Shown here: positions 8,742 to 18,433 of the stretch, piece by piece
How positions within the stretch are numbered: position 1 is the stretch's first letter
Layout of the letters: each line of letters opens with the position of its first letter
DNA from: Frankiaceae bacterium
GTDB taxonomy: Bacteria; Actinomycetota; Actinomycetes; BP-191
Length of the DNA stretch: 64,000 nt
Assembly (NCBI GenBank): GCA_030840645.1
Contig: JAVEEC010000051.1
Location: 33,326 to 97,325, forward strand
Reading direction: 5' to 3'
Translations under genes and position numbers: made by a program
Notes under the pieces: model-generated
Database searches by the model: none
The model's input: only the letters and a program-made list of their open reading frames with translations
Told to the model about the DNA's origin: nothing

Positions 8742-9699
8742 GCTGAGGTGAGACCTGCCTCACCGCGGGCAGCGGCACCGCCCGGACCTCGCCGACGCGG
8801 ACGCCGCCGCCGAGCACCGGGGGCGACGCCAGGTCGTCCAGAACGGTGTCGTCACCCGTCGCGCCGAGCGCGCGCAGCGCCGCGACGATCACCGGCGGGC
8901 GGGCGCGGGCGGCGCCGTCCTCGATCTTCAACGCCACCGCCGTGCCGTCGGCGAGGGCCGCCGCGTAGACACCCTCGGCGCCGTCCTTGGCGATCAGCCC
9001 GGGAACGGCGCCGATCAGCCTGGTCACGTCGTGCCCGGTGCCGCCGATCAGCTCGGGATGGGCTCGCATCGCGTGCGCCACAGCGCTTTCCGGCGTACCC
9101 GAGGTTGCGCACGCCACCCGGCCGAACGCCCGCGCGAGGCCGGTGAGCGAGAGCGCGAAGATCGGCGCGCCGCAGCCGTCCACGCCCGTCGCCGTGACGT
9201 CCTCGCCGGCGAACGCCGCCACGACGGAACGCAGGTGGACCTGCAACGGGTGGTCCGCGGCGAGGTACCCGTCGAGCGGCCAGCCCTGCGCGACGCAGGC
9301 CGCGAGCATCGCCGCGTGCTTGCCCGAGCAGTTGTGCAGAACCCGCAGCGGCTCGCCGCCGCCCCCGCCCGCCGGCCGGTCCTGCGGGCAGCGGAGCGCG
9401 GACTCGGGAACGCCCGCGCGACCGAGCAGGTCGCGGACCACCTCGACGTGGACCGGCTCGCCCCAGTGGCTCGCGGTCGAGATCGCGACGTGCCTGGAGT
9501 CGAGGCCGAACGCCTCGACGATCCCGAGCCGCAGCATCCCCACCGCCTGCATCGGCTTGTTGCAGGACCTCGGGAACGTGGGCGCGGCGACCGTTCCCAC
9601 GGAGAGGAGGACGTCGCCGGACGGCGACAGCGCGACGACGCTGCCGTGGTGCCGGCTCTCGACGAAGCCCGAGCGGACGACCTCCGCGACGACGGTCAC
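8737..9699 (-). CDS. Asparaginase (L-asparaginase II family)
   Basis: VVRSGFVESRHHGSVVAL, SCNKPMQA, NCSGKHAAML. Confidence 0.88.
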   Translation of the reverse strand: MTVVAEVVRSGFVESRHHGSVVALSPSGDVLLSVGTVAAPTFPRSCNKPMQAVGMLRLGIVEAFGLDSRHVAISTASHWGEPVHVEVVRDLLGRAGVPESALRCPQDRPAGGGGGEPLRVLHNCSGKHAAMLAACVAQGWPLDGYLAADHPLQVHLRSVVAAFAGEDVTATGVDGCGAPIFALSLTGLARAFGRVACATSGTPESAVAHAMRAHPELIGGTGHDVTRLIGAVPGLIAKDGAEGVYAAALADGTAVALKIEDGAARARPPVIVAALRALGATGDDTVLDDLASPPVLGGGVRVGEVRAVPLPAVRQVSPQR

Positions 9700-10430
9700 G
9701 AGCGCGGGCCGAACCCCACCGCCCGGCCGTTGTCGCCCCGCAGCTCGGCGCACATGGCGACGAACGCGGTGACGACGTCCGGGTCGAACTGCGTGCCGCC
9801 GCAGCGGTCGATCTCGGCCACGGCGTCGTCGAACGGCAGCGCCCGCCGGTACGGCCGGTCCGAGGTCATCGCGTCGAACGTGTCGCACACCGAGAAGATG
9901 CGCGCGCCCAGCGGGATGCCCTCCTCGGCCAGGCCGTCGGGGTACCCCTTGCCGTCCCAGCGTTCGTGGTGGCAGCGGATGATGTCGACGGAGTCGTTGA
10001 GGAACTGGATCGGGGCGACGATCTGCACGCCGATGATCGGGTGCGTCTTCATCACCTCGTACTCCTCCTCGGTCAGCGGCCCCGGCTTGCAGAGGATCGA
10101 CTCGGGGATGCCGACCTTGCCGACGTCGTGCAGGAGGAAGCCGTAGGACAGGGCCGGGCCGATCTCGACGCCGGGCATGACGACGCGGGCGAGGGCGCGG
10201 GCGTAGTCGTGGGTGCGGTCGAGGTGCTCGCGGGTCGAGGAGTCCTTCGCCTCGACGATGAACGCCAGCGTCCGCACGGTCGCGAGGTAGCTCTCCTGCA
10301 GTCGGGTCAGCGCGTCGGCCAGCTCCTCGGAGCGGGTGCGCTCCGCCTGGTACAGCGCGTTGACGTCGCGCGCGAAGACGACGAGCTGCTCCTTGGCCCT
10401 GGCGAGCTCGGCCGCGTCGTCAGGCTCCAC
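9696..10430 (-). CDS. HD-GYP domain phosphodiesterase
   Basis: LLHDVGKVGIPESIL ... RCHHERWDGKGYPDGL. Confidence 0.92.
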   Translation of the reverse strand: MEPDDAAELARAKEQLVVFARDVNALYQAERTRSEELADALTRLQESYLATVRTLAFIVEAKDSSTREHLDRTHDYARALARVVMPGVEIGPALSYGFLLHDVGKVGIPESILCKPGPLTEEEYEVMKTHPIIGVQIVAPIQFLNDSVDIIRCHHERWDGKGYPDGLAEEGIPLGARIFSVCDTFDAMTSDRPYRRALPFDDAVAEIDRCGGTQFDPDVVTAFVAMCAELRGDNGRAVGFGPRS

Positions 10431-10800
10431 CGATCGGCTCCTCGTCGAGGAGGCGGAACAGGTCGAGCCCGCTGAACGGCTTCACGATGTAGCCCACGGC
10501 CCCCGCCGCCTCGGCCGCGTCGCGGGCGGCCGCGTCGGCGCGGGCGGTGAGCATCACGACGCGCGGGCCCTCGTCGCCGTAGGCGTCGCGCAGCGCGCGG
10601 CAGACCGCGAACCCGTCCATCCCCGGCATCATCGCGTCGAGCAGCACGACGTCGGGGCGGACCTTGTCCGCCAGCGCCAGCGCGGTGTCTCCGTCGGACG
10701 CGTGGTGCACCTCGACGTCGTCCAGCTCGAGCATCGTGACCACGACGTCGCGGGTGATCGCCTCGTCGTCGACCACCAGGACGACCCGCCGGGGCCGCAC
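10420..10800 (-). CDS. Response regulator receiver (CheY-like)
   Basis: VLVVDDEAITR, VVLLDAMMPGMDG, VMLTARAD, GYIVKPF. Confidence 0.92.
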   Translation of the reverse strand: MRPRRVVLVVDDEAITRDVVVTMLELDDVEVHHASDGDTALALADKVRPDVVLLDAMMPGMDGFAVCRALRDAYGDEGPRVVMLTARADAAARDAAEAAGAVGYIVKPFSGLDLFRLLDEEPIGGA

Positions 10801-10805
10801 GGCGC

Positions 10806-11369
10806 TCAGGCGCCCGCGGGCGGACCGGTCAGCAGGTCCGAGGGGTCGGCCTCGCCGTCCCGGTAGCGGCGGGTGATCTCCGCCGCGCAGATGTCGAGGA
10901 TGGCGAAGATGCGGCGGCGCCTGCTGGAGAGGCCGGCCTCCTCGCGTTCGAAGACGGCCAGCTCGGAACGCAGCTCGTCGTCGGTGCGCGCGCTGACGTC
11001 GCTGAGGTCCACGTCGGCGACGAGCGACTCGACGTAACGCCGGTGCTCGTCGGCGCGCGACGGCTCGATGGCCGTGTGCCGGCCGAGGCCGCGCGGCGCC
11101 CGCCTGGGACCCGAGTCGCCCAGGATCTTCGGCAGCTCCGCGAGCAGCGACCCGGAGCCGTCGTCCGCGCGGTGTGCCAGCTCGGCACGCAGGATGTCGA
11201 CGCGGCCCTGGACGAGCCGGCGCAGGTAGGAGACGTCGGTCTCCTCCTGCTCGGCCTCGTGGCGGTGCTCGCGGAGGTCGGCGAGCGACATCGTCTCGAG
11301 GCCGGCGAGGAAGTCGTCGTCGAGGACGCGGTCACTGCGGCGGCTGCCCCCGGTGCTGCCCTCGGTCAC
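10806..11369 (-). CDS. RsiG-like anti-sigma factor with twin c-di-GMP-type helical motifs
   Basis: ETDVSYLRRLVQGRVD matches E(X)3S(X)2R(X)3Q(X)3D exactly; second helix EAGLSSRRRRIFAILD matches except Q->F. Confidence 0.75.
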   Translation of the reverse strand: MTEGSTGGSRRSDRVLDDDFLAGLETMSLADLREHRHEAEQEETDVSYLRRLVQGRVDILRAELAHRADDGSGSLLAELPKILGDSGPRRAPRGLGRHTAIEPSRADEHRRYVESLVADVDLSDVSARTDDELRSELAVFEREEAGLSSRRRRIFAILDICAAEITRRYRDGEADPSDLLTGPPAGA

Positions 11370-12214
11370 TGCTCTCGCCCCTCTCGTCCGGCGCTCATGC
11401 CCAGCAGGTCGCGCGCCTCGCGGGGAGAGAGCGGGGGGCGTTGGGCGAGCGTAGCCAGCGTAGCCGCTCGGTCGACAAGCTGGGCGTTGTCGCGTACGGG
11501 CTGTCGTGCCGCGAACGTCAGCGTGTCCTCCATGCCGACCCGCAGGTGCCCGCCGTGCGCCAGCGCCGCGAGCATGACCGGGATCGTCGTCCGGCCGACC
11601 CCCGTCGCCGAGAACGTCGCGCCGTCCGGCAGCGCGGCGACGCACGCGGCGAGCTGCGCGGGCGTGCCCGGCATCGCGCCGGGGACGCCCATGACCAGGT
11701 CGACGTGGACGTGGCCGCCCGGCGGCGGGCCGTAGGCGTCGACCAGCCGGGTGACGGTCGCGAGGTGGCCGGGCTCGAAGCACTCGAACTCGGGAACGAT
11801 GCCGCGCTCCTGCATCCGCGTGTAGAGCGCGGCGATGAACGCCGGGCGGTTCATGAACACGTCGTCGCCGAAGTTCACCGTGCCGCAGGTCAGGCTGGCC
11901 CCGTCGGGGCGCGCGTCCAGGACCGCGAGGCGGGCCTCCTCGGGGTCGTGCACGCCGCCGCCGGTCGAGAGCTGCACGATCAGGCCGGTGGTCTCGCGCA
12001 GCGCGGTGACGGTCTCGGTGAGCGCGCCGACGTCGAGCGACGACGCGTCGTCGGCGTCGCGCAAGTGGACGTGGATCAGCGCCGCGCCCGCGGCCTCGCA
12101 CTCCTTCGCCGTACGCAGCAGCTCGTCCAGCGTGGTCGGCAACGTGGGCGCGTCGGCCTTCGCGGTCTCCGCGCCCGTGGGCGCGACGGAGATCAGCGTT
12201 CCCGGCATGCCCAT
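11366..12214 (-). CDS. 3-keto-5-aminohexanoate cleavage (BKACE) family protein
   Basis: SVAPTGAETAKADAPTLPTTLDE, IHVHLRD, NFGDDVFMNRP. Confidence 0.88.
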   Translation of the reverse strand: MGMPGTLISVAPTGAETAKADAPTLPTTLDELLRTAKECEAAGAALIHVHLRDADDASSLDVGALTETVTALRETTGLIVQLSTGGGVHDPEEARLAVLDARPDGASLTCGTVNFGDDVFMNRPAFIAALYTRMQERGIVPEFECFEPGHLATVTRLVDAYGPPPGGHVHVDLVMGVPGAMPGTPAQLAACVAALPDGATFSATGVGRTTIPVMLAALAHGGHLRVGMEDTLTFAARQPVRDNAQLVDRAATLATLAQRPPLSPREARDLLGMSAGREGREQ

Positions 12215-12240
12215 GATCGTCGCACGCCGCGCGGGGCTGG

Positions 12241-13233
12241 TCAGCCGCAGAAGCGCCGGACGTACGGGTACGGGTCGACCGGCGCGCCGCCGCCGGGGTG
12301 CACCTCGAAGTGCACGTGCGACGGGCCGCCGCGCGCGTTGCCGCTGTCACCGACGTACGCGATGACCTCGCCCGCGGCGACGCGCTGGCCGGCGTGCGAG
12401 GCGTACCGCGACATGTGCGCGTAGAAGTACTCGTTGCCGTCGTTGCCGCGCAGGTAGACCTGCAGGCCGCCGTTGCCGCTGGTCGAGGTCCGCGTGACGA
12501 CGCCGTCGGTGACGGCGTACGACGGCGACCCGTACGGCGCGAACACGTCCGTCCCCTTGTGCCGCCGCCCGCCGGACCGCTGCGCTCCCCAGGTGCTGCG
12601 GTACGCGCGCGTCGGCCCGACCAGGCAGGCGTACCGGCCGTTCAGGCGGGCCCGGCTGGCGCGCGGCTTGCCGGCCGCCCGGGTGCGACCCGACGCGGCC
12701 CGCTCGGCGGCGGCGTCCGCGGCGCCGAGGCGGGCGAGCAGCCCCTTGAGGGCGGCGGAGTCGGCGGCGAGTGCCCGGTGCACGGCCGACGCGTCGCGCC
12801 GGGCCAGGTCGAGGTCGCGGCGCTGGGCGCGCATCTGGCGCGTGAGCGCCGCGCCGCGGCGGAGCAGCAGGTCGTCGCGGCGGGAGGCGGCGTTGAGGAG
12901 GTCGAGGCGTTCGATGACAGTGCCGGGGTCGGCCGTGGACATCATCACGACGATCGGGTCGGCGCCGAGACCGTGCTGGTACGCGGCCCGCGCGCGAGCG
13001 GCGAACCGCGTGCGGATCGTCCTGAGCTCGCGCTCGGTCGCGGCGAGGCGGCGGTCGAGGCCCGCCATCCGGTCGGCAAGCACGCCCTCGCGCTCCTCCG
13101 CGTCCTGGACGCGCGCCGCGAGGACGGCGAGGCGGGCGCGGGCGCTGGCCCCCGGGTCGGCGGACGCCGTCACCGGGGCATGGGTGAGCGCCAGGACAGC
13201 GGTGAGCAGGACGGCGAGGCGGCGAACGAGCAC
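12241..13233 (-). CDS. M23 family metallopeptidase with N-terminal coiled coil
   Basis: HKGTDVFAPYGSPSYAVTDGVV, HMSRYASHAGQRVAAGEVIAYVGDSGNARGGPSHVHFEVHPGG. Confidence 0.9.
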   Translation of the reverse strand: MLVRRLAVLLTAVLALTHAPVTASADPGASARARLAVLAARVQDAEEREGVLADRMAGLDRRLAATERELRTIRTRFAARARAAYQHGLGADPIVVMMSTADPGTVIERLDLLNAASRRDDLLLRRGAALTRQMRAQRRDLDLARRDASAVHRALAADSAALKGLLARLGAADAAAERAASGRTRAAGKPRASRARLNGRYACLVGPTRAYRSTWGAQRSGGRRHKGTDVFAPYGSPSYAVTDGVVTRTSTSGNGGLQVYLRGNDGNEYFYAHMSRYASHAGQRVAAGEVIAYVGDSGNARGGPSHVHFEVHPGGGAPVDPYPYVRRFCG

Positions 13234-13376
13234 GGGCGCGACCGTAGCAGGCGACGTGCGCAGCGGGCCAACGCGGGCTCCGCGGCCCGAGGGGATTCGT
13301 TGCGCCATCTGGCTCAATGATCGCGACCCCGCTGCCGATGCCATCAGAACACGATGAACGGTGCGGGAGGCGCGCG

Positions 13377-15437
13377 GTGCTGAAGGGCGACTTGAGCGCC
13401 ACGCCGCTGTCCGACGTGCTCACCGACCTCGCGGCGCAGGCCGCGACCGGCTGCCTCCACATCGACGACGAGTCCGGCGACGAGGCGCTCGTCCACCTCA
13501 AGAACGGCCTCGTCTACGCCGCCTACGTCCCCGGCCGGCGCCCCCAGCTCGGTGCCCGGCTGATCTCGTCCGGCGCGCTCGCGCCCGAGGCGCTCGCCGA
13601 GGCCCTCGAAGCGCAGGCGACCGAGCTGCAGGGCTGGCGGCTCGGCGAGCTGCTCGTCCACCTCGGGTACGTCGAGCGGTCCGTCGTCGAGGCGTTCGTC
13701 CTCGAACAGCTCCGCGAGTCGTGCTTCGACCTCTCCCGCTGGCCGTCCGGGCGTTACCGCTTCCGCAAGAACGAGAAGACCCGCGAGGACGTCGGCTCGC
13801 ACGCCACCGTCGCCGACCTGCTCGCCGAGGTCGCCCACCGGCGCGCCGAGTGGGAGGTCATCGAGGGCGTCGTCCACGGTCCTTCCGCCGTGCCGATCCT
13901 CTCCGCGAACGGTCCTGGCTCGGCCGAGATGACGCTCGACCAGGACCAGTGGGCGCTGCTCTGCAAGGTCGACGGCGAACGCACCGTCGCTCAGCTCGCC
14001 CGCGACTGCGGGTTCACGACGTTCGAGGCCGGCCGGATCGTGTACACGCTCGTGGGCGCCGGGCTGCTCGACGTCGAGGAGACGTTCGCGATCGAGGCCG
14101 AGCCGGCGGTGGATGCCGAGGACGCCGTCGCGACGCTGCAACGGATCACCAGCGCGCTGTTCGTGCCGTTGACACCCGTGGAGCCCGAGCCGGTCGAGGA
14201 GCTCGCGCTGCCGACCCACCTGCGTTCCGAGCTCGCGTCGCTGACCGCCGCGATCGCGGACCTGCCGTCGCTGGCGATGCCCGAGACGTTGGCGCCCCCG
14301 GCGCCCGCGGAGCCGGTGGTGGAACTGCCGCCGGACCCGTTCGGCGACTCGCTCGCGCGGGTGTCCGAGGCGTTGAACGCCCTGCTCGGCGACGCCCTGC
14401 CGCCCGTTCCGCGGCGCGAGCCCCCCAAGCCCGAGGAGCCCTCCGCCGAGGAGACCGAACGAGCCCGCGAGGAAGCCGAGCGGACCGACCGGAGCCGTGC
14501 CGCCGCTGCCGCCGAGCTGGCGGAGGCGCACGCGATGGCCGAGGCCGCGCGGGCGGGGCGTTCCGGGCCGCGGCTGGGGCGGCGTTCGCGGATCCAGGCC
14601 GAGGCGGCGGAGACCGCGCGGGCCGAGGCCGAACGCGCCGAGGCCGAACGCGTCGCGGCCGAGGAGGCAGCGGCCGAGGCCGCGCGCGTTGAAGCCGAGC
14701 GCGTTGAAGCCGAGCGCGTCGCGGAGCAGGCCGAGGCCGAGCGCCTCGAAGCGGAGCGGGTCGCTGCCGAGGAAGCCGCGCGCCTCGAAGCCGAGCGCGT
14801 CGCCGCCGAGCAGGCCGCGGCCGAGGAAGCAGCGCGCGTCGAAGCCGAGCGCGTCGCCGCCGAGGAAGCAGCGCGCGTCGAAGCCGAGCGCCTCGCCGCG
14901 GAACAGGCCGAGGCCGCGCGACTCGAAGCCGAGCGACTCGAGGCAGAGCGCGTTGCTGCCGAGGAAGCGGCGCGGCTCGAAGCCGAGCGCCTCGCCGCCG
15001 AGCAGGCCGAAGCGCTGCGACTCGAAGCGGAGCGCGTCGCCGCCGAGGAAGCCGCGCGCCTCGAAGCCGAGCGCGTCGCCGCCGAGCATGCTGCCCAGAC
15101 CCCGGAACCCCAGCCGGAGCCCGTCAGCGCGTTCGACGTGGCGTCGATGCTGCGCGACTTCAACGACGTTCCCGAGCAGCCCGCGGACACCGTCGAGTCG
15201 ATCGAGGAGTTCGTCCCGGCGGACCGGGCGACCGGGTCAGACCCGGCGCCAGCGTTCGCGAACGGCTCGCGCTCCGGCCTCTCCGAGACCGCCGCGCTAC
15301 TGCGCGAGCTCACCAGCCTCGGCCTGGACGACGACCCCGAGCCGCCCGCCAGGACGGCGAACGGCGCCGCCCCCGCCAAGCCCGCCCCACCCGCCAAGGA
15401 GCAGCCGAAGAAGCGGAAGGGCCTGTTCGGCCGCTGA
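13377..15437 (+). CDS. DUF4388-type protein with long EAERxAAEE coiled-coil repeat region
   Basis: LKGDLSATPLSDVLTDLAAQAATGCLHIDDESGDEALVHLKNGLVYAAYV, then repeated EAERVAAEEAARL units. Confidence 0.75.
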   Translation: MLKGDLSATPLSDVLTDLAAQAATGCLHIDDESGDEALVHLKNGLVYAAYVPGRRPQLGARLISSGALAPEALAEALEAQATELQGWRLGELLVHLGYVERSVVEAFVLEQLRESCFDLSRWPSGRYRFRKNEKTREDVGSHATVADLLAEVAHRRAEWEVIEGVVHGPSAVPILSANGPGSAEMTLDQDQWALLCKVDGERTVAQLARDCGFTTFEAGRIVYTLVGAGLLDVEETFAIEAEPAVDAEDAVATLQRITSALFVPLTPVEPEPVEELALPTHLRSELASLTAAIADLPSLAMPETLAPPAPAEPVVELPPDPFGDSLARVSEALNALLGDALPPVPRREPPKPEEPSAEETERAREEAERTDRSRAAAAAELAEAHAMAEAARAGRSGPRLGRRSRIQAEAAETARAEAERAEAERVAAEEAAAEAARVEAERVEAERVAEQAEAERLEAERVAAEEAARLEAERVAAEQAAAEEAARVEAERVAAEEAARVEAERLAAEQAEAARLEAERLEAERVAAEEAARLEAERLAAEQAEALRLEAERVAAEEAARLEAERVAAEHAAQTPEPQPEPVSAFDVASMLRDFNDVPEQPADTVESIEEFVPADRATGSDPAPAFANGSRSGLSETAALLRELTSLGLDDDPEPPARTANGAAPAKPAPPAKEQPKKRKGLFGR
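14620..15090 (+). repeat. Intragenic repeats encoding (EAERVAAEEAA/RLEAER) coiled coil
   Basis: Repeated gaagccgagcgcgtcgccgccgaggaagc units. Confidence 0.8.
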
Positions 15438-15461
15438 GGTCGTCGAGGTCGTCGGGTGCGC

Positions 15462-15926
15462 TCAGACGCCGAGGTCCTTGCGGAGCTTCTCGACGTGGCC
15501 GGTCGCCTTGACTCCGTACATGGCGCGGTCGACGCGGCCCTGCTCGTCCAGCACGAACGTCGACCTGATGACGCCGACGACGTCCTTGCCGTACAGCTTC
15601 TTCGCGCCGTACGCGCCGTACGCCTCCAGCACCTCACGCGACGGGTCGGACAGCAGCGGGAACGTCAGCCCCTCGGCGTCGCGGAACTTCGCGAGCTTCT
15701 CCGGCTTGTCCGGCGAGATGCCGACGACGGCGTACCCGGCGGCTTCCCAGTCCGGCAGCGAGTCGCGGAACCCGCACGCCTGCTTGGTGCAGCCGGGCGT
15801 GGAGGCGGCCGGGTAGAAGTAGACGATCACCTTCCGGCCGCGCAGGTCGGCCAGGCTGACGGTCGACCCGTCCGCAGTCGGCAGCGTGAATGGCGGGGCA
15901 ATATCGCCAGGAACGAGTCGGGTCAC
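15462..15926 (-). CDS. bcp: Thiol peroxidase/peroxiredoxin (Bcp family)
   Basis: KVIVYFYPAASTPGCTKQACGFRDS, VVGISPDKPEKLAKF. Confidence 0.92.
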   Translation of the reverse strand: MTRLVPGDIAPPFTLPTADGSTVSLADLRGRKVIVYFYPAASTPGCTKQACGFRDSLPDWEAAGYAVVGISPDKPEKLAKFRDAEGLTFPLLSDPSREVLEAYGAYGAKKLYGKDVVGVIRSTFVLDEQGRVDRAMYGVKATGHVEKLRKDLGV

Positions 15927-15989
15927 GGCTGGAAAGACTAGCCTCGGAGCGTGTTCAGGGGCCTGCCCGGACGCGCCGATGGAGAACCC

Positions 15990-18413
15990 ATGAAGCCAGG
16001 TCGCCACGGGCGCCGGGCGGTCGCTGTCGCGGCCTGCTCCGGCGCGTTCGCGCTGCTCCCGTTCATCCCGCCCGCCGGGGCAGCGCCACCGGACGTGAGC
16101 GTGGTCGTCACGCTCCGCCCCGCCGACGCCCGGGCGCTCACCGCCGCGAGCAGGCTGCCGGCCGGCGCGACCCAGGCCCAGCGCCGCACCGCCATCGCCG
16201 CCGCGCGCCCCACGGCGAGCGCGGCCCGCCGGGTGACGGCGTACCTCGAACACCACGGCTTCACCGTCACGGACAACGACGGCTGGGTCGTCTCCGCGCG
16301 CGGCCCGCGCGCCACCGCGGCGACGTTGAGGAGCGCGCTGCCGAACGACGTCGACGGCGTCGTCGGCCTGGCCGGCAACGACGCGGTCTGGCGCCACCAT
16401 GCGATCCCCGGCAACGGCCACACCGGCCCGACGCTGAAGTCGGCGTACGACGTCGTCCGCCCGAACAGCACCGGCGCCGGGCTGACCATCGCGACCGTGC
16501 AGTTCTCCGGGTGGAACGACTCCGACCTGACGACATACGCCACCGCGGCCGGCATCCCGTCACCTACGCCGACCGAGATCTCCGTCGGCACCGGCAACCC
16601 GAACGTCATCGCGGGCGGCGGCGACTTCGAGGTCGCCCTCGACCAGGAGGTGATCCTCGCGACCGCGCCGTCGGCCGCGCAGCGCATCTACTTCGGCGAG
16701 AACTCCGGCGCGGGGTCTGTCGCCCTGTACAGCCGGATCGCGACCGACGCCGAGGGCGGCCTGATCGACGTCGTCAGCACGTCGTGGGGCATGTGTGAGC
16801 CGTCCGCGGACGTCGACCCGAACATGCGCCCCGGCATGGAGACGCAGCTCGCGCGGATCATCGCGGCCGGCGCGACGGTGTTCGCCGCGAGCGGTGACTT
16901 CGGCGCGTACGACTGTTCGAGCGACGAGGACGGCCAGGCGGACAACCAGCTCGCCGTCGACTTCCCGGCCGCCTCGGCCTCGGTGGTCGCCGTCGGCGGT
17001 ACGAGGCTGACCGGCTCGACCGGCTCCTGGACCGAGTCCGCGTGGAACGAGCCAACGGCCAGCGGCGCGTTCAAGGGGTACGGCGGTGGCGGCGGCGAGT
17101 CGAACCTCGTCGCCCGCCCGGCGTGGCAGTCCGGCATCTCGATCGCCGGAACCAAGCGGCTGGTGCCCGACATCGCGGCGATGGCCGACCCGAACCAAGG
17201 TGCCGGGCCGGGCGTCGGCTCCGGCTTCACCATGTACGTGGACTCGGCCGGCGGCTGGAACTCCGGCGGCGGCACCAGCGCGGCCGCGCCGATCGCCGCG
17301 GGGCACCTCGCGGCGGCGCTGTCATCGGCCAGCAGGACCACGGGCGTCGGTGACATCCATGACGAGCTCTACGACAACCCGACCGCGTTCCGCGACGTCA
17401 CCACCGGCAACAACCTGCTCTACAGCGCGGGCACCGGCTACGACCGCGCGACCGGTCTCGGCGCACCGCAGTGGACCGGGCTCGCGGCGGCGCTGCTCAA
17501 CGACCCCGTCGTCTCGACGCCCCCGTACACCAAGGTCCTGGCCATCCCACTGACCGTCACGCCGGTCACCGGCATGACGGTCACCGACTGGTTCGTCGGC
17601 GAGGGCGCCACCATCGCGTGCGGCAGCGCCGGCTCCGGCACGGCCTCGCCGCCGACCGGGTTCACGCTCACCGCGGGCGACCGCGCGACGCACGTCTCGG
17701 TCGCCGCGCTCGACGACTCCAGTGCCTGCCACGTCGGCACCGCACCCGTCCTCCTCGACACCCACGCGCCGACCGCGACCGGCACGATCAGGAGCCTGAC
17801 CGGCACCGACGCGCGCACCGTCGTCGCCTGGGGCGCAACGGATGCCGGTCCTTCGAGCGGCGTCCGGTCGTTCAACGTCTGCGTCTCCACCATCGGCTCC
17901 GGCTGCGCCTGGGTCGCCAGCGGTACGACGGCGAGGTCGATGTCCCTCACGCTCGCGCAGGGCCGGACCTACGTCCTCCGGGTCGCCGGGAAGGACGCCG
18001 CGGGCAACCTCGGGCCGACGTTCGTCACCCCGGTGTACGTCGTGCCGCTCGACGGGAAGTCGTTCCAGCACTCGAACGGCTGGTCGACGCACCTCTCGAC
18101 GAAGGACTGGTACGGCAGCCACACGGACGCCGCGGGTCGCGGGCTCTGGGCGCAGCGGTCGGTGACCGGACGGAAGTACGAGCTGCTCTACATCTCCCAC
18201 CCGAACGGCGGCCTGGTCGACGTCTTCGTCAACGGCACCCGCGTCAAGCGGATCAACACGTACTCGTCGACAGTGCTGTTCCGCCGCATCACCGCGTTCG
18301 CGACCTACAGCACCGTCGCCGCGCGGACCGTGAAGGTCGTCGTGGTCGGCGCCCACGACTCGCGGTCGCACGGCAACGGCGTCCTCTTCGACGCGGTGCG
18401 CGTCTCGTACTGA
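15990..18413 (+). CDS. S53 (sedolisin/pro-kumamolisin) family secreted peptidase
   Basis: Signal peptide, pro-domain, YGGGGGESNL and SGGGTSAAAPIAAGHLA. Confidence 0.85.
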   Translation: MKPGRHGRRAVAVAACSGAFALLPFIPPAGAAPPDVSVVVTLRPADARALTAASRLPAGATQAQRRTAIAAARPTASAARRVTAYLEHHGFTVTDNDGWVVSARGPRATAATLRSALPNDVDGVVGLAGNDAVWRHHAIPGNGHTGPTLKSAYDVVRPNSTGAGLTIATVQFSGWNDSDLTTYATAAGIPSPTPTEISVGTGNPNVIAGGGDFEVALDQEVILATAPSAAQRIYFGENSGAGSVALYSRIATDAEGGLIDVVSTSWGMCEPSADVDPNMRPGMETQLARIIAAGATVFAASGDFGAYDCSSDEDGQADNQLAVDFPAASASVVAVGGTRLTGSTGSWTESAWNEPTASGAFKGYGGGGGESNLVARPAWQSGISIAGTKRLVPDIAAMADPNQGAGPGVGSGFTMYVDSAGGWNSGGGTSAAAPIAAGHLAAALSSASRTTGVGDIHDELYDNPTAFRDVTTGNNLLYSAGTGYDRATGLGAPQWTGLAAALLNDPVVSTPPYTKVLAIPLTVTPVTGMTVTDWFVGEGATIACGSAGSGTASPPTGFTLTAGDRATHVSVAALDDSSACHVGTAPVLLDTHAPTATGTIRSLTGTDARTVVAWGATDAGPSSGVRSFNVCVSTIGSGCAWVASGTTARSMSLTLAQGRTYVLRVAGKDAAGNLGPTFVTPVYVVPLDGKSFQHSNGWSTHLSTKDWYGSHTDAAGRGLWAQRSVTGRKYELLYISHPNGGLVDVFVNGTRVKRINTYSSTVLFRRITAFATYSTVAARTVKVVVVGAHDSRSHGNGVLFDAVRVSY

Positions 18414-18433
18414 CCCGCCGGGTACCGTCACCA

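Noticed and set aside
14620-15090. Possible CRISPR or tandem DNA repeat element
   Set aside because: Repeats are in frame and code for a coiled coil; no spacer structure.
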